Below, one piece after another: positions 32,646 to 42,411 of a stretch of DNA of 64,000 nt; position 1 is the stretch's first letter, and each line of letters begins with the position of its first letter. A program made the translations under genes and the position numbers. A model generated the notes under the pieces. That model ran no database searches. It was not told the DNA's origin and saw only the letters and a program-made list of their open reading frames with translations. The stretch comes from Alistipes sp. (GTDB lineage Bacteria > Bacteroidota > Bacteroidia > Bacteroidales > Rikenellaceae): contig JAFSDP010000012.1 in the NCBI GenBank assembly GCA_017436185.1, positions 62,001-126,000 on the forward strand. Reading direction: 5' to 3'.

Positions 32646-34706
32646 CTATTTCTCAATGAGCGAAATCGAACGCTGGATGAAATCCGTGAGGTGCTTGCCC
32701 TTCAGCATTCCGTTCGAGAGCAGGGCCAGGTCGATAAGCTGACGCACCAGGCTGTTCTCGGAGCCAATCTCGCGCAGGCGATTATCACGCTCATCACGCA
32801 ACTCCACGACACGCTGCGAAAGGGTAGTGCGCATCTCCTTCTCCTCGGAGGTCAAATCCTCCTCCTTCTTGCCCTTGACAACCTCCTCGAAGCGGGCCTC
32901 CTCGGCCACAGCAGCGTCAATCTTCTTGCTGACACTCTTCAGTTTGTCGCCGTAGCTCTTCTCCACCTCCGAGAGGATGTTGATGACGAGCGGGTGGTTG
33001 CCGTTCACGGCCACCGTGAATTGGTCGGGCATCTGGCCATAGAATTGGCTCATACCGCCGCCACCCATCTGGGCCATCTCCTTCATACGACGCATAAACT
33101 CGTTGTGGGTGATAACCACCGGAGCGGCATCGGCTGCCAACGGCTCGAAGGCTACACGGTACTGAATCTTCTCATCCTCGGGAAGCTGGCTCTCGAAGAC
33201 GGGCGACAACAGCTCCTGCTGGGCCGTCGTGAGGGTCATCGTCAGCTGCTCCTCCTTCTGAATGAGTTTGTCCAACACATCGCTATCGACACGCACAAAG
33301 CGCATTTTTTCGTTCTTCTGCTCAAACCAATTGATGTAGTGGTTGTCGAGCTGACCATTCAACTCCAGCACCTCGTAGCCCTTCTGGCGAGCGGCATCGA
33401 CAAAGGTGTGCTTCTCGATCGGGTCATCGACATAGAGGAAGATCTGGTCGCCGTGTTTGTCGGTCTGCGCCTCCTTCGTCAGCTCGATAAACTCCTTGGG
33501 CGTGTAATACTTGCCCTCGGTGCTCTTCCACAGCATAAAGTCGGCAGCCTTCTCGGCAAACTTCTCGTCGGTGAGAATGCCATACTGAATAAAGACCTTC
33601 AAATCGTCCCACTTGCTCTCGTACTGCTCACGCTCGTTGCGAAAAATCTCGCCCAGACGCTCGGCCACCTTGCGGGTGATGTAGCTTGAGATTTTCTTCA
33701 CGTTGGGGTCGCTCTGCAGGTAGCTGCGCGACACGTTGAGCGGAATATCGGGCGAGTCGATGACACCGTGCAGCAGGGTCAGGTACTCGGGAACGATGCC
33801 CTCGACCTGGTCCGTCACATAGACCTGATTGCAGTAGAGCTGAATCTTGTTCTTCTGAATCTCGAAGTTGTTGCGAATCTTCGGGAAGTAGAGAATACCC
33901 GTCAGGTTGAAGGGGTAGTCGATATTCAGATGAATCCAGAACAAAGGCTCCTCGCTCATCGGGTAGAGCGCCTGGTAGAACGACTTGTACTGCTCGTCCG
34001 TAATTTCCGAGGGCTTCGAGGTCCACAGCGGAACCACGTTGTTAATCACCTTGTCTTTGTCCGTATCGACATACTTGCCATCTTTCCACTCCTGCTCCTT
34101 GCCGAAGACAATCTCGACGGGCAGGAAGCGGCAATACTTCTTCAAAAGGCCCTCGATGGTGTGCGGCTCGGCATACTCCTTCATATCCTCCGAGAGGTGC
34201 AGCACAATCTCGGTGCCTCGCTCACGCTTCTGTGAAAGCTCCTCCATCTCGAACTCGGGCGTACCCGTGCAGCTCCAATGCACCGACGGAGCATCGTTTT
34301 GGTAGGACTGGGTGAAGATCTCGACACGATCCGAGACCATAAACGACGAGTAGAAACCCAGACCAAAGTGGCCGATGATGGCCTGGTCCTTGTATTTGGC
34401 CATAAACTCCTCGGCACCCGAGAAGGCAATCTGGTTGATGTAGCGATCGACCTCCTCGGCCGTCATACCGATACCGTGATCCTTGACGGTGAGCGTGCGG
34501 GCAGCCGTATCGACCGACACCTCGACCTTCAAATCGCCCAATTCGCCCTGCACCTCACCCTTCGATGAGAGGGTGCGCAGCTTCTGCGTGGCATCGACCG
34601 CATTCGAGATCAGCTCACGCAGGAAAATCTCGTGGTCCGAATAGAGAAATTTCTTAATCACCGGAAAGATGTTCTCGGTGGTTACGCCAATTTTTCCGTT
34701 TTTCAT
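32646..34706 (-). CDS. htpG: Molecular chaperone HtpG (Hsp90)
   Basis: The 686-residue product has the GHKL ATPase domain with ELISNAVDATQKL, DHGIGMTAEEV and GHFGLGFYSSFMV, the middle client domain with the conserved LNVSRSYLQ block, and a C-terminal dimerisation domain. Hsp90 refolds and remodels client proteins in the cytoplasm. It is monocistronic; a shared divergent region separates it from the nitroreductase. I do not see a CIRCE element or a heat-shock promoter with confidence. Confidence 0.97.
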   Translation of the reverse strand: MKNGKIGVTTENIFPVIKKFLYSDHEIFLRELISNAVDATQKLRTLSSKGEVQGELGDLKVEVSVDTAARTLTVKDHGIGMTAEEVDRYINQIAFSGAEEFMAKYKDQAIIGHFGLGFYSSFMVSDRVEIFTQSYQNDAPSVHWSCTGTPEFEMEELSQKRERGTEIVLHLSEDMKEYAEPHTIEGLLKKYCRFLPVEIVFGKEQEWKDGKYVDTDKDKVINNVVPLWTSKPSEITDEQYKSFYQALYPMSEEPLFWIHLNIDYPFNLTGILYFPKIRNNFEIQKNKIQLYCNQVYVTDQVEGIVPEYLTLLHGVIDSPDIPLNVSRSYLQSDPNVKKISSYITRKVAERLGEIFRNEREQYESKWDDLKVFIQYGILTDEKFAEKAADFMLWKSTEGKYYTPKEFIELTKEAQTDKHGDQIFLYVDDPIEKHTFVDAARQKGYEVLELNGQLDNHYINWFEQKNEKMRFVRVDSDVLDKLIQKEEQLTMTLTTAQQELLSPVFESQLPEDEKIQYRVAFEPLAADAAPVVITHNEFMRRMKEMAQMGGGGMSQFYGQMPDQFTVAVNGNHPLVINILSEVEKSYGDKLKSVSKKIDAAVAEEARFEEVVKGKKEEDLTSEEKEMRTTLSQRVVELRDERDNRLREIGSENSLVRQLIDLALLSNGMLKGKHLTDFIQRSISLIEK

Positions 34707-34823
34707 AGTTATATGGTTTTATTTTTGTTGTCGTTTTTACGTTGTGAGGATACATCAAAGGGTGTGCCACGCCCTTTTTTCTGCCATTTTGTCCGATGCG
34801 TATGACAAAATCAGGAATTTTAT

Positions 34824-34831
34824 TACCTTTG
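34824..34831 (+). promoter_or_regulatory. -7 box of the nitroreductase gene
   Basis: TACCTTTG, 25 nt before the ATG. A suitable -33 element is not evident. Confidence 0.5.
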
Positions 34832-34856
34832 TCCAACAAGAACAGACATTATAACT

Positions 34857-35375
34857 ATGGATTTTTTAGCATTAGCCAAAGCCCGATATGCCTGTCGGCA
34901 GTATAGCGACCGAATGGTCGAAGAGGAGAAGTTGAACTACATCTTGGAGGCGGGTCGCATTGCCCCCACGGGAGCAAATCGCCAGCCGCAACGTTTGGTG
35001 TTAGTCAAGAGCCAAGAGGGACGTGAGCGTCTGGCTCGCTGCACCCGTGATTTTGGTGCGCCGGTGGCCATCATTGTCTGTGCCGATACCGACGAGGTAT
35101 GGCAGCGCAAATACGACGAGAAGAAGATTTACGACATCGATGCCACCATCATCACCGATCATATGATGTTGGCCGCCGCCTCGGTAGGGGTTGATTCGTT
35201 GTGGATTTGTATGTTCAAGCCCGAGGAGGTTAGAAAGGAGTTCCGTCTGCCCGACAATGTCGTGCCGGTCAATATCCTGCTTCTGGGTTATGGGGCAGGG
35301 GAGCCCGCTTCGCCCGACCGCCACGCTACGACACGCAAGCCCTTGTCGGCCACCCTCTTCGAGGAGCAGTTTTAG
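34857..35375 (+). CDS. Nitroreductase-family FMN oxidoreductase
   Basis: The 172-residue product has the short nitroreductase layout: N-terminal RYACRQYSDRMVEEEKL (FMN phosphate Arg residues), GRIAPTGANRQP (FMN contact), and C-terminal LGYGAGEPASPDRHATTRKPL. It uses FMN and NAD(P)H as a dimer; natural substrates are unknown. It overlaps the convergent YhhN gene by 4 nt. Confidence 0.93.
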   Translation: MDFLALAKARYACRQYSDRMVEEEKLNYILEAGRIAPTGANRQPQRLVLVKSQEGRERLARCTRDFGAPVAIIVCADTDEVWQRKYDEKKIYDIDATIITDHMMLAAASVGVDSLWICMFKPEEVRKEFRLPDNVVPVNILLLGYGAGEPASPDRHATTRKPLSATLFEEQF

Positions 35376-35893
35376 TCGGCTTTACGCCCCAGATGCAGCG
35401 AGGCAAAAATGGCCAACGAGGCCAAATAGAAGACGACCCACAGCCGGTCCAACAACCACGAGGGGGTGAGGTAACGATGTATGCCCAGCAGACTATCCGA
35501 GAGGGCAAAGAGGATGGTTGCGGCGAAATACCAACCCCACTTTGCACGTCGCTGAAAGGCCGATAGGATGACCATCGTCACCACCATTACGGCGTACAAC
35601 GTAACGGGAATACGCTCCTCGGCTCCGGCCACCATCGTGACAGCCAACAAGACCAGAAGGGTCGAGGTCAAACTGCCCCAGGTGCGGCGATTGTCGCAGT
35701 AGGGGATAAAGTCGGCCACCAAGAGCAACGTCATCACGGCAAAACAGAAGAGCTGGCCATAGAATACGCCACACACGCCGCACAGATCACCCACCGCAGC
35801 AGCGAGCAAAGCAGCGGGAATCCACCAGCCGCCACGCTTGTAATTCATCGCCGTCAGCAGGGCCAACAGCAGCGGATAGAGGGGTAGTAACAT
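35372..35893 (-). CDS. YhhN-family membrane protein (lysoplasmalogenase-like)
   Basis: The 173-residue, very hydrophobic protein has about seven or eight membrane helices and the two conserved Asp regions of the YhhN/TMEM86 family: AAAVGDLCGV near residue 35 and FALSDSLLGIHRY near residue 137. Family members hydrolyse the vinyl-ether bond of lysoplasmalogens. Assignment rests on these motifs and topology. Its stop overlaps that of the nitroreductase on the other strand. Confidence 0.78.
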   Translation of the reverse strand: MLLPLYPLLLALLTAMNYKRGGWWIPAALLAAAVGDLCGVCGVFYGQLFCFAVMTLLLVADFIPYCDNRRTWGSLTSTLLVLLAVTMVAGAEERIPVTLYAVMVVTMVILSAFQRRAKWGWYFAATILFALSDSLLGIHRYLTPSWLLDRLWVVFYLASLAIFASLHLGRKAD

Positions 35894-35916
35894 CGCTTGT
35901 TTGGGTTGGAGTTAGA

Positions 35917-35946
35917 AAAAGGGAGGGCACAAACCCTCCCCTTTGT
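35917..35946 (-). terminator. Terminator of the dnaE-trxA-epimerase operon
   Basis: On the minus strand GGGAGGG / CCCTCCC with a 6-nt loop is followed by TTTTT, directly after the epimerase stop. Confidence 0.75.
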
Positions 35947-35951
35947 TGTTG

Positions 35952-36944
35952 CTATTTTGCGTAGAGTTTATAGACTGCCTTCCACTTCTCGCCCGGAGCA
36001 ATGGCTACGAAGCCTGCCGCCTTGGGATTCTCGGCGTTGGGGGCATTCGTAATCCACGACTGCGGCTCGGGGCAGCAGTAGTTCACCTGACCACCGTTGT
36101 TCCAGATGGTCCAATAGGTCGTCTGCTCGTCCACCTCGTAGTAGGTCTTCACACCGGTCTTGATGTTCTCGACCACGGCACCACGATACGACTTGCCATC
36201 GACCTCAATCTCACGCAGCGTAAAGCCGGCCTCTACGGGCTCGCAATCGGTCACCTGCAGACCGCCCTCACGCAACTTGGCATACTGCTCCGTCAGGGGC
36301 AACTTCTTACCCGTCGGGAGGTTACGCTCGCTCAGCTCAACCTGCTCATCAACTGCAACACGCATACGGTAGTCGGCTGCCTCGCCACCTGCAAAGGGGA
36401 TGAGCATCGGCGTATGGAAGCCAACGCCTACGGGCATTGCCTTGTCGCTGCGATTCGAGAAGACAACCTCCTGCTTCAGCCCCTTGGCCGAAAGCTTATA
36501 GACGATCTTGCACTTGAAGGCGTGCGGAAAGTCGCGATAGATGGCATCGTTAGCCACATTCGAGTAGTAGCGGCACTCGATCTTCACCTTCTCGTCGTCC
36601 TCCTCGACCTTCGACACGACGAACGGCTCACCCTTGATGATGCCGTGGTGGTAGTTCTGCTCCTTCTCGATGGTGATGGGGTACTGGTAGGTACGACCCT
36701 CGAACTCGTAACGACCATTCTCGATGCGGTTGGGCGGGAACAAGAGGGGCAGACCAAAGATCTGCGGACGGCTCTTGAAGGTCTCCACCTCCTCGGCGGT
36801 CGGCGTGCGCAGAATCTCCACGCCGAGCTTCGTATTGGCCAGGCGCACCAGGTTGGCACCCACCGACGGAATCAACAGAGCGGTGTAGTCGCCCTTCGAA
36901 AACTCAACGGCCTTCAAGCCGTTCCAATCAATAGAGCGTACCAT
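35952..36944 (-). CDS. Aldose 1-epimerase-family protein
   Basis: The 330-residue cytoplasmic protein has the galactose mutarotase fold features: FGLPLLFPPNRIENGRYEFEG, a catalytic-His candidate in NYHHGIIKGEPF, VGFHTPMLIPF, and a late Trp/Asn region WTIWNNGGQVNYCCPEPQSW. It would interconvert alpha and beta anomers of hexoses, or act on a hexose phosphate. It is 3 nt downstream of trxA. Confidence 0.87.
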   Translation of the reverse strand: MVRSIDWNGLKAVEFSKGDYTALLIPSVGANLVRLANTKLGVEILRTPTAEEVETFKSRPQIFGLPLLFPPNRIENGRYEFEGRTYQYPITIEKEQNYHHGIIKGEPFVVSKVEEDDEKVKIECRYYSNVANDAIYRDFPHAFKCKIVYKLSAKGLKQEVVFSNRSDKAMPVGVGFHTPMLIPFAGGEAADYRMRVAVDEQVELSERNLPTGKKLPLTEQYAKLREGGLQVTDCEPVEAGFTLREIEVDGKSYRGAVVENIKTGVKTYYEVDEQTTYWTIWNNGGQVNYCCPEPQSWITNAPNAENPKAAGFVAIAPGEKWKAVYKLYAK

Positions 36945-36947
36945 TGT

Positions 36948-37262
36948 TTAGAGCAGTTTTGCGATTTTAGCCTCCAGGTCGGCCTTCTTGCACGAGCCCA
37001 CCTGACGATCAACGAGCTGACCATCCTTTACGAAGACGATCGTAGGCACGTTGCGTACGGCATACTTCATCACGATGTCGTCGTTCTCCTCGATGTCGCA
37101 CTTACCGATGTTTACCTTACCGGCATACTCCTCGGCCAGCTCCTCGACAATCGGCGAGATAGCACGGCAAGGGCCGCACCACTCTGCCCAGAAGTCAATC
37201 ACCAACGGCAGCTCCGACTGCAGCAGCTGCTCAAAATTCTCCTTTGTAATCTCCAAAGCCAT
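36948..37262 (-). CDS. trxA: Thioredoxin
   Basis: The 104-residue thioredoxin has the active site WCGPC (Cys29, Cys32) and the cis-Pro segment VRNVPTIVFVKDG. It reduces disulfides in the cytoplasm. It is 24 nt downstream of dnaE and 3 nt upstream of the epimerase gene. The dnaE-trxA linkage appears regularly in Bacteroidales. Confidence 0.97.
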   Translation of the reverse strand: MALEITKENFEQLLQSELPLVIDFWAEWCGPCRAISPIVEELAEEYAGKVNIGKCDIEENDDIVMKYAVRNVPTIVFVKDGQLVDRQVGSCKKADLEAKIAKLL

Positions 37263-37286
37263 AGTTGTAAAGTATTTAAGTTATTA

Positions 37287-40200
37287 TTATGATATTGAGT
37301 ATTCTATCTCGTTTTCGTCGAGCCAATCCACCAACTCGGAGGTCATCTCCACACGATTCGGCTTCGAGTATCCACGCAGCACCACGCCCTGATCGTCCGT
37401 AAAGAGGAAGCGCACCAAGACATTACCCTTGTTGGCCTGAATCTTGCCGACCATATCCTGCATCAGGCGAGGGGTCAGCTCATTGACCTTCATCTTAATC
37501 AGCAGCTCGTGAATCAGCGTATCACGCACCTCTTGCAGCTGCATAATCGAGAGCACCTTCAGTTCCAGACGCTCCGGCTCGCCCTCCTTCTGATAGGGTC
37601 GGGGCTGGATTTTGCAGCGCACCATCAGGAAGTAGTTCGGGAACATATATTGGCGGAACTGCTCATAATCCTTGCCAAAGAGGGCAAACTCGAACGAGGA
37701 GTTGTAGTCCTCCATCGTGAATTTACCGAAGTTCTTACCCGTGCGGGTCATCAAATCCTGCTGGGCCGCTACGACCAAACCTGCCACGCAGACCTCCTGT
37801 CCCTTCAGGGCATCCAAATCGTTCAGTTCCGAAAGCTCCGTCTTGCACATATGGCGCATAATGAGGCGGTATTCGTCAAGCGGGTGGGCCGAGAGATAGA
37901 GGCCCATCACCTCACGCTCACGGTTGAGCGTTTCGAGCTGCGACCACTCCAACACCTGCGGCACGGTGGGGCGTTGAATGTCGGCCGCCTCGCCACCTCC
38001 GAAGAGGCTCTGTTGGGCATTCATTCGCTCGCTCTGCACACGCTGTCCGTAGCGCATCATCGCCTCCAGGAAGGTCAATCCCGAGGCGTCGGGGGCGAGG
38101 AACTTACTGCGGTGGAAGGGGGCCAAACTATCCAAAGCACCCGCCAGAGCGAGGCTCTCCAGACACTTCTTATTGACCTCCGTATAGTTGATACGCTCGA
38201 AGAAGTCGTAGAAATCTTTGAATGCGCCGTTCGTCTCACGCTCACGAATGATGCTCTCGGCAGCTGCCTCACCCATACCCTTGATGGCCGCCATACCGAA
38301 GCGGATATCACCCTGACGGTTGGCCGAGAAGGTCTTCATGGACTCATTGACACACGAGCCGAGCACCTGGATGCCCATTCGTTTGCACTCGGTCATAAAC
38401 ACCGTCAGCTTCGACACATCCGAAAGGTTGCGACTCAAAACCGCTGCCATATACTCCGAAGGGTAGTTGGCCTTCAGGTAGGCGGTCTGGAAGGCCACCC
38501 ACGAGTAGCAGGTGGCGTGCGATTTGTTGAAGGCATACGAAGCAAACTTCTCCCAGTCGGCCCAAATCTTCTTGAGTACCTTCTGGTCGTGGCCGTTGGC
38601 CGTGCCTCGCTTCAAGAACTCGGGGCGCAGCTCGTCCAGCTTCGATTTAATCTTCTTACCCATCGCCTTACGCAGCGTATCCGACTCGCCACGCGTAAAG
38701 CTGCCCAACAGACGTGACAGCAACATCACCTGCTCCTGATAGACCGTAATGCCGTAGGTGTCCTTCAGATACTTCTCCATAATGGGAATATCATAGACAA
38801 TGGGCGAACGGCCGTGCTTGCGGGCAATGAAGTCGGGGATGTACTCCATCGGACCCGGGCGGTAGAGGGCATTCATAGCGATGAGGTCCTCGAAGGTCGA
38901 GGGCTGCAACTCACGCAGGTATTTCTGCATACCGGGCGACTCAAACTGGAAGGTGCCGATGGTGCGGCCCTCGCAGTAGAGTTGGTAGGTCTTCTTGTCG
39001 TTGATAATCGAGAAGTCGTCGATATCGACATCGATGCCACGCGTAAGGCGGATGTTGGCCAACGCCTCACGCAGAATGGAGAGGGTTTTCAGACCCAGGA
39101 AGTCCATCTTGATAAGGCCCGTCTCCTCGATAACCGAGCCCTCGAACTGCGTCACGAGCATCTTCTCGCCCGTCTCCTTATCGTCGGCCGTCGAAACGGG
39201 AACCCAATCCGTAATATCGTCACGGCAGATAATCGTACCGCAGGCATGAACGCCTACGTTACGTACGTTGCCCTCCAACACCTTGGCAAAGCGAATCGTA
39301 TCGCGCATCGTCTGGTCCGACGACTCCTCGGCCTCCTTCAACTCGGGAACCAATCCAATGGCCATACCCAGGTTCTTGACACGGCCGCCATCGGGGGTCT
39401 TCTCGGGAACGAGCTTACACAGACGGTTCGACTCGGACAACGGCAGACGCTGCACACGGGCCACATCCTTGATGGCCGACTTGGTAGCCATCGTACCGTA
39501 GGTGATGATGTGGGCCACCTTCTCCTTGCCATATTTTTCGGTCACCCAATTCAATACACGACCACGGCCATCGTCGTCGAAATCGACATCGATATCGGGC
39601 AACGAGATACGGTCGGGATTCAGGAAACGCTCAAACAGCAGGTCGTAGGCAATGGGGTCCACCTGCGTGATACCCAAGCAGTAGGCCACAGCCGAGCCTG
39701 CCGCCGAGCCACGACCCGGACCTACCGAGACATCCAACTCCTCACGGGCGGCACGAATAAAGTCCTGCACAATGAGGAAGTAGCCCGGGAAACCCATCGT
39801 CTTCATAATGTGCAGCTCGAACTTCAGACGCTCATAGACCTCCTCCGAAAGGGGATCGCCATAACGTTTCTTGGCACCCTCCATCGTCAGGTAGGCCAGG
39901 TAGTCGGCCTCGAACTTGATGCGGTAGAGCTTGTCGTAACCGCCCAACTTGTCAATCTTCTTTTGGCCCTCCTTTTCCGACATCACCACGTTGCCGTTCT
40001 CGTCGCGGGTAAACTCATCGAAGAGCTCCTGCTCGGTGATGCTGCTGCGGTAACCCTCCTCGGTGCCAAACCACTCGGGAATGGCGAAGTTGGGCATAAT
40101 GGGGGCGTGGTCGATCGAGAAGGTCTCGATCTTATTGAAAATCTCCAGGGTGTTGGCCATCGCCTCGGGGTCGCTCTGGCCAAAGATGGCCTCCATCTCG

Positions 40201-41252
40201 GCCGTCGTCTTCATCCACTCCTGCTTGGAGTAGAGCATTCGCTGCGGGTCGTCCAAATCCTTGCCCGTCGAGAGACAAATCAGGCGGTCGTGGGCCTCGG
40301 CGTGCTCCTCATCCACAAAGTGAACATCGTTCGTACAGATGGTCTTTACGCCATACTGCGCCGCAAGCTCGCGAATCACACGGTTGGCCTCCAACTGCAA
40401 GGGATAGGCTTCGTGGTTGGCACGCTCGACGGTGGCTTTGTGGAGCTGCAATTCGAGGTAGTAATCCTCGCCAAAGAGGTCGCGATACCACTTCACCGCC
40501 TCCTCGGCACGGGCACGGTCACCCATCTTGATGGCATTGGGCACCTCACCGGCCAAACAAGCCGAGCAACAAATCAACCCTTCGTGATACTTTTCCAACT
40601 CCGTACGATCGGTACGGGGACGCATATAGTAGCCCTCTGTCCAGGCCTTCGAGACGATTTTAATCAGGTTTTTGTAACCCGTCAGATTCTTTGCCAACAG
40701 GATGAGGTGGTAACCGCTCTGGTCGGGCTTGCCCTCCTTGTCGTAGAGCGAACGACGAGCCACATAGACCTCACAGCCGATGATGGGTTTGAAGTCGGGC
40801 ACGGCCTCCAACTGATCGATCATCAACTGGGCCTGCGCCTCGTCAAACGAGAACTCTTTGATCATCAACTCCGTATCGTCGATTGTCTTTCGGAGCTTGT
40901 TGTACTGCTCCGCCTCCTCGGGGGTCGCCTCGTCGTCCTTCATCTTTTGTTCCAAGGGCTTGATGAGTCGTTTCTGCTCGGCAAGCCAACCCTGAGGGTC
41001 GCTTTCACGAGTTTTGAGGGCAATCATATCGCCAAGCAACTCCTTCCAACGCTTCAGTTTGGAGTGTTTCTTGCTGTTCTGCTTTTTGACGTAGTTGAAG
41101 AACTCCTTCACACCGAACATATTGCCGTGATCGGTCAGGGCAATACCGGGCTGATTGTCGGCCAAAGCCTTATCGACCAGGCGTGGAATCGATGCCTGGC
41201 CGTCGAGTAGCGAGTATTGCGAGTGAACGTGCAGATGGACAAATTGGGACAT
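37287..41252 (-). CDS. dnaE: DNA polymerase III alpha subunit DnaE
   Basis: The 1321-residue product starts at the ATG complement of 41250-41252, giving the family start MSQFVHLHVHSQYSLLDGQ; a further upstream TTG frame is rejected because it overlaps the promoter. The order is PHP domain (HLHVHSQYS, LTDHGNMFG), palm with catalytic PDIDVDFDDDGRG and VGPGRGSAAGS, fingers, helix-hairpin-helix, and C-terminal OB/tau-binding region. A Lys-rich insertion of about 80 residues follows the first PHP block. It is the replicative polymerase. Confidence 0.97.
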   Translation of the reverse strand: MSQFVHLHVHSQYSLLDGQASIPRLVDKALADNQPGIALTDHGNMFGVKEFFNYVKKQNSKKHSKLKRWKELLGDMIALKTRESDPQGWLAEQKRLIKPLEQKMKDDEATPEEAEQYNKLRKTIDDTELMIKEFSFDEAQAQLMIDQLEAVPDFKPIIGCEVYVARRSLYDKEGKPDQSGYHLILLAKNLTGYKNLIKIVSKAWTEGYYMRPRTDRTELEKYHEGLICCSACLAGEVPNAIKMGDRARAEEAVKWYRDLFGEDYYLELQLHKATVERANHEAYPLQLEANRVIRELAAQYGVKTICTNDVHFVDEEHAEAHDRLICLSTGKDLDDPQRMLYSKQEWMKTTAEMEAIFGQSDPEAMANTLEIFNKIETFSIDHAPIMPNFAIPEWFGTEEGYRSSITEQELFDEFTRDENGNVVMSEKEGQKKIDKLGGYDKLYRIKFEADYLAYLTMEGAKKRYGDPLSEEVYERLKFELHIMKTMGFPGYFLIVQDFIRAAREELDVSVGPGRGSAAGSAVAYCLGITQVDPIAYDLLFERFLNPDRISLPDIDVDFDDDGRGRVLNWVTEKYGKEKVAHIITYGTMATKSAIKDVARVQRLPLSESNRLCKLVPEKTPDGGRVKNLGMAIGLVPELKEAEESSDQTMRDTIRFAKVLEGNVRNVGVHACGTIICRDDITDWVPVSTADDKETGEKMLVTQFEGSVIEETGLIKMDFLGLKTLSILREALANIRLTRGIDVDIDDFSIINDKKTYQLYCEGRTIGTFQFESPGMQKYLRELQPSTFEDLIAMNALYRPGPMEYIPDFIARKHGRSPIVYDIPIMEKYLKDTYGITVYQEQVMLLSRLLGSFTRGESDTLRKAMGKKIKSKLDELRPEFLKRGTANGHDQKVLKKIWADWEKFASYAFNKSHATCYSWVAFQTAYLKANYPSEYMAAVLSRNLSDVSKLTVFMTECKRMGIQVLGSCVNESMKTFSANRQGDIRFGMAAIKGMGEAAAESIIRERETNGAFKDFYDFFERINYTEVNKKCLESLALAGALDSLAPFHRSKFLAPDASGLTFLEAMMRYGQRVQSERMNAQQSLFGGGEAADIQRPTVPQVLEWSQLETLNREREVMGLYLSAHPLDEYRLIMRHMCKTELSELNDLDALKGQEVCVAGLVVAAQQDLMTRTGKNFGKFTMEDYNSSFEFALFGKDYEQFRQYMFPNYFLMVRCKIQPRPYQKEGEPERLELKVLSIMQLQEVRDTLIHELLIKMKVNELTPRLMQDMVGKIQANKGNVLVRFLFTDDQGVVLRGYSKPNRVEMTSELVDWLDENEIEYSIS

Positions 41253-41278
41253 ATATTCGGTAGCTATATTTTGTGAAA

Positions 41279-41307
41279 CAAAGATACAATTAAAAAAGAG
41301 AAAACAA
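41279..41307 (-). promoter_or_regulatory. Promoter of the dnaE operon
   Basis: TATCTTTG on the minus strand (41279-41286) with TTG (41305-41307) 18 nt upstream. The ATG is 26 nt downstream of the -7 box. Confidence 0.6.
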
Positions 41308-41386
41308 GGTGCGAAAGAGGTTGTATTTTTCAACAAACTTTCGTATATTTACAAAGTCAAGATTTCACCCCTTAAAACTCAACAAT

Positions 41387-41593
41387 ATGCAGAGCGACGA
41401 GTTTGTTGTATTGGCGGAATACAACACCTTGGCCGAGGCCGAGATTGCAAAATCCATCTTGCAGAGTGCAGGTCTGTGGGTCGATATCCGCAACGAATTT
41501 ATGTCGGCCCTTAATTCCATTGGCGGAGCCGCCACCATCGTGGTCCGCTCGAAAGATCGTGCCGAAGCAGAACAGCTGCTCAAGGTGCGTTAG
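41387..41593 (+). CDS. DUF2007-family small protein
   Basis: The 68-residue product (start ATG 41387; an upstream non-ATG extension is rejected) has FVVLAEYNTLAEAEIAKSIL and GGAATIVVRSKDRAEAEQLL, the ferredoxin-like beta-alpha-beta pattern of DUF2007, a putative signal-transducing domain resembling PII. Function unknown. It is monocistronic and divergent from dnaE. Confidence 0.87.
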   Translation: MQSDEFVVLAEYNTLAEAEIAKSILQSAGLWVDIRNEFMSALNSIGGAATIVVRSKDRAEAEQLLKVR

Positions 41594-41614
41594 CAACCCC
41601 TTTGCGCATAAAAA

Positions 41615-41646
41615 AAAAGACCGCTCCAAAGTTGGGGCGGTCTTTT
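41615..41646. terminator. Bidirectional terminator between DUF2007 and aroE
   Basis: A 13-bp inverted repeat (41615-41627 and 41634-41646, one G-U pair) with a run of As on the left and Ts on the right. Confidence 0.82.
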
Positions 41647-41666
41647 ATTGTTGTGTGGATGCAAGC

Positions 41667-42398
41667 CTATTCGTTCCAGATTTTCCAGCCGGCGGCGGCC
41701 TGGGCTAAGAACATCACCTCGCCATTCATCGTGCGGGCACCACGCTGGTTGCCGTAGTCCAAGAATTGGGTTACGGGCGGATTATAGACCAAATCCAACA
41801 AGCGGTGGTCGGGCGTGAGGTAGGCGTAGGGGAGTCGGGGAGCCTCCTCCACATTGGGGAAGGTGCCCACGGGCGTGGCATTGACGATGAGCTTCGATTC
41901 CGCAACCACCTCGACAGGCAGGTTGTCGTAGGTGTAGTTTCCCTTGGCCGGGTCACGCGAAATCAAATCAAAGGCGATGCCCAGCTCCGAGAGGGCATAC
42001 TGCACGGCCTGCGATGCACCACCCGTACCCAACACCAGTGCGTGTTCGGGCACCCCGTCAAAGAGCAGTTGCGCCAACGCATCACGCAGACCGATGATGT
42101 CGGTATTGTGGCCCACCATACGGCCATCCGAGGTGCGACGCACGCAGTTTACAGCTCCGATTTTGCGTGCCTCGTCCGACAAGTCGTCCAGATAGCGCAT
42201 CACCTGCTGCTTGTAGGGAATCGTTACGTTGAAACCCTCCAACGGCACCCGCTCCAAGAGTTCGGGTAGGGCCTCAATCGAGGGGAGTTCGTACTGTTCG
42301 AAGTGGCAATCAAGCCCTTCGTTCTGAAATTTTGCCGTAAAGTGGCGGGCCGAAGCCGAGTGGCCGAGCGGACGGCCGATGATACCGAATTGGCGCAT
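41667..42398 (-). CDS. aroE: Shikimate dehydrogenase
   Basis: The 243-residue product has all AroE markers: IGRPLGHSAS (substrate Ser residues), NVTIPYKQQV (catalytic Lys), VGHNTDIIGL (Asn/Asp), the NADP loop VLGTGGAS, and VNATPVGTFPN. It reduces 3-dehydroshikimate in the aromatic amino-acid pathway. It is 13 nt after the DedA-like gene and last in the hisS operon. Confidence 0.96.
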   Translation of the reverse strand: MRQFGIIGRPLGHSASARHFTAKFQNEGLDCHFEQYELPSIEALPELLERVPLEGFNVTIPYKQQVMRYLDDLSDEARKIGAVNCVRRTSDGRMVGHNTDIIGLRDALAQLLFDGVPEHALVLGTGGASQAVQYALSELGIAFDLISRDPAKGNYTYDNLPVEVVAESKLIVNATPVGTFPNVEEAPRLPYAYLTPDHRLLDLVYNPPVTQFLDYGNQRGARTMNGEVMFLAQAAAGWKIWNE

Positions 42399-42411
42399 TG
42401 GGGTAGTAGTT

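Noticed and set aside
38814..41210. A 798-codon open frame on the plus strand opposite dnaE
   Set aside because: It is the antisense shadow of a GC-rich gene; its composition (Leu, Val, His, Gln-rich) has no recognisable motif, whereas the minus strand encodes an unmistakable DnaE.
41271..41290. A possible Rex site (TTGTGAAA) at the dnaE promoter
   Set aside because: Only one half-site is present; the second inverted half expected in a Rex operator is absent.
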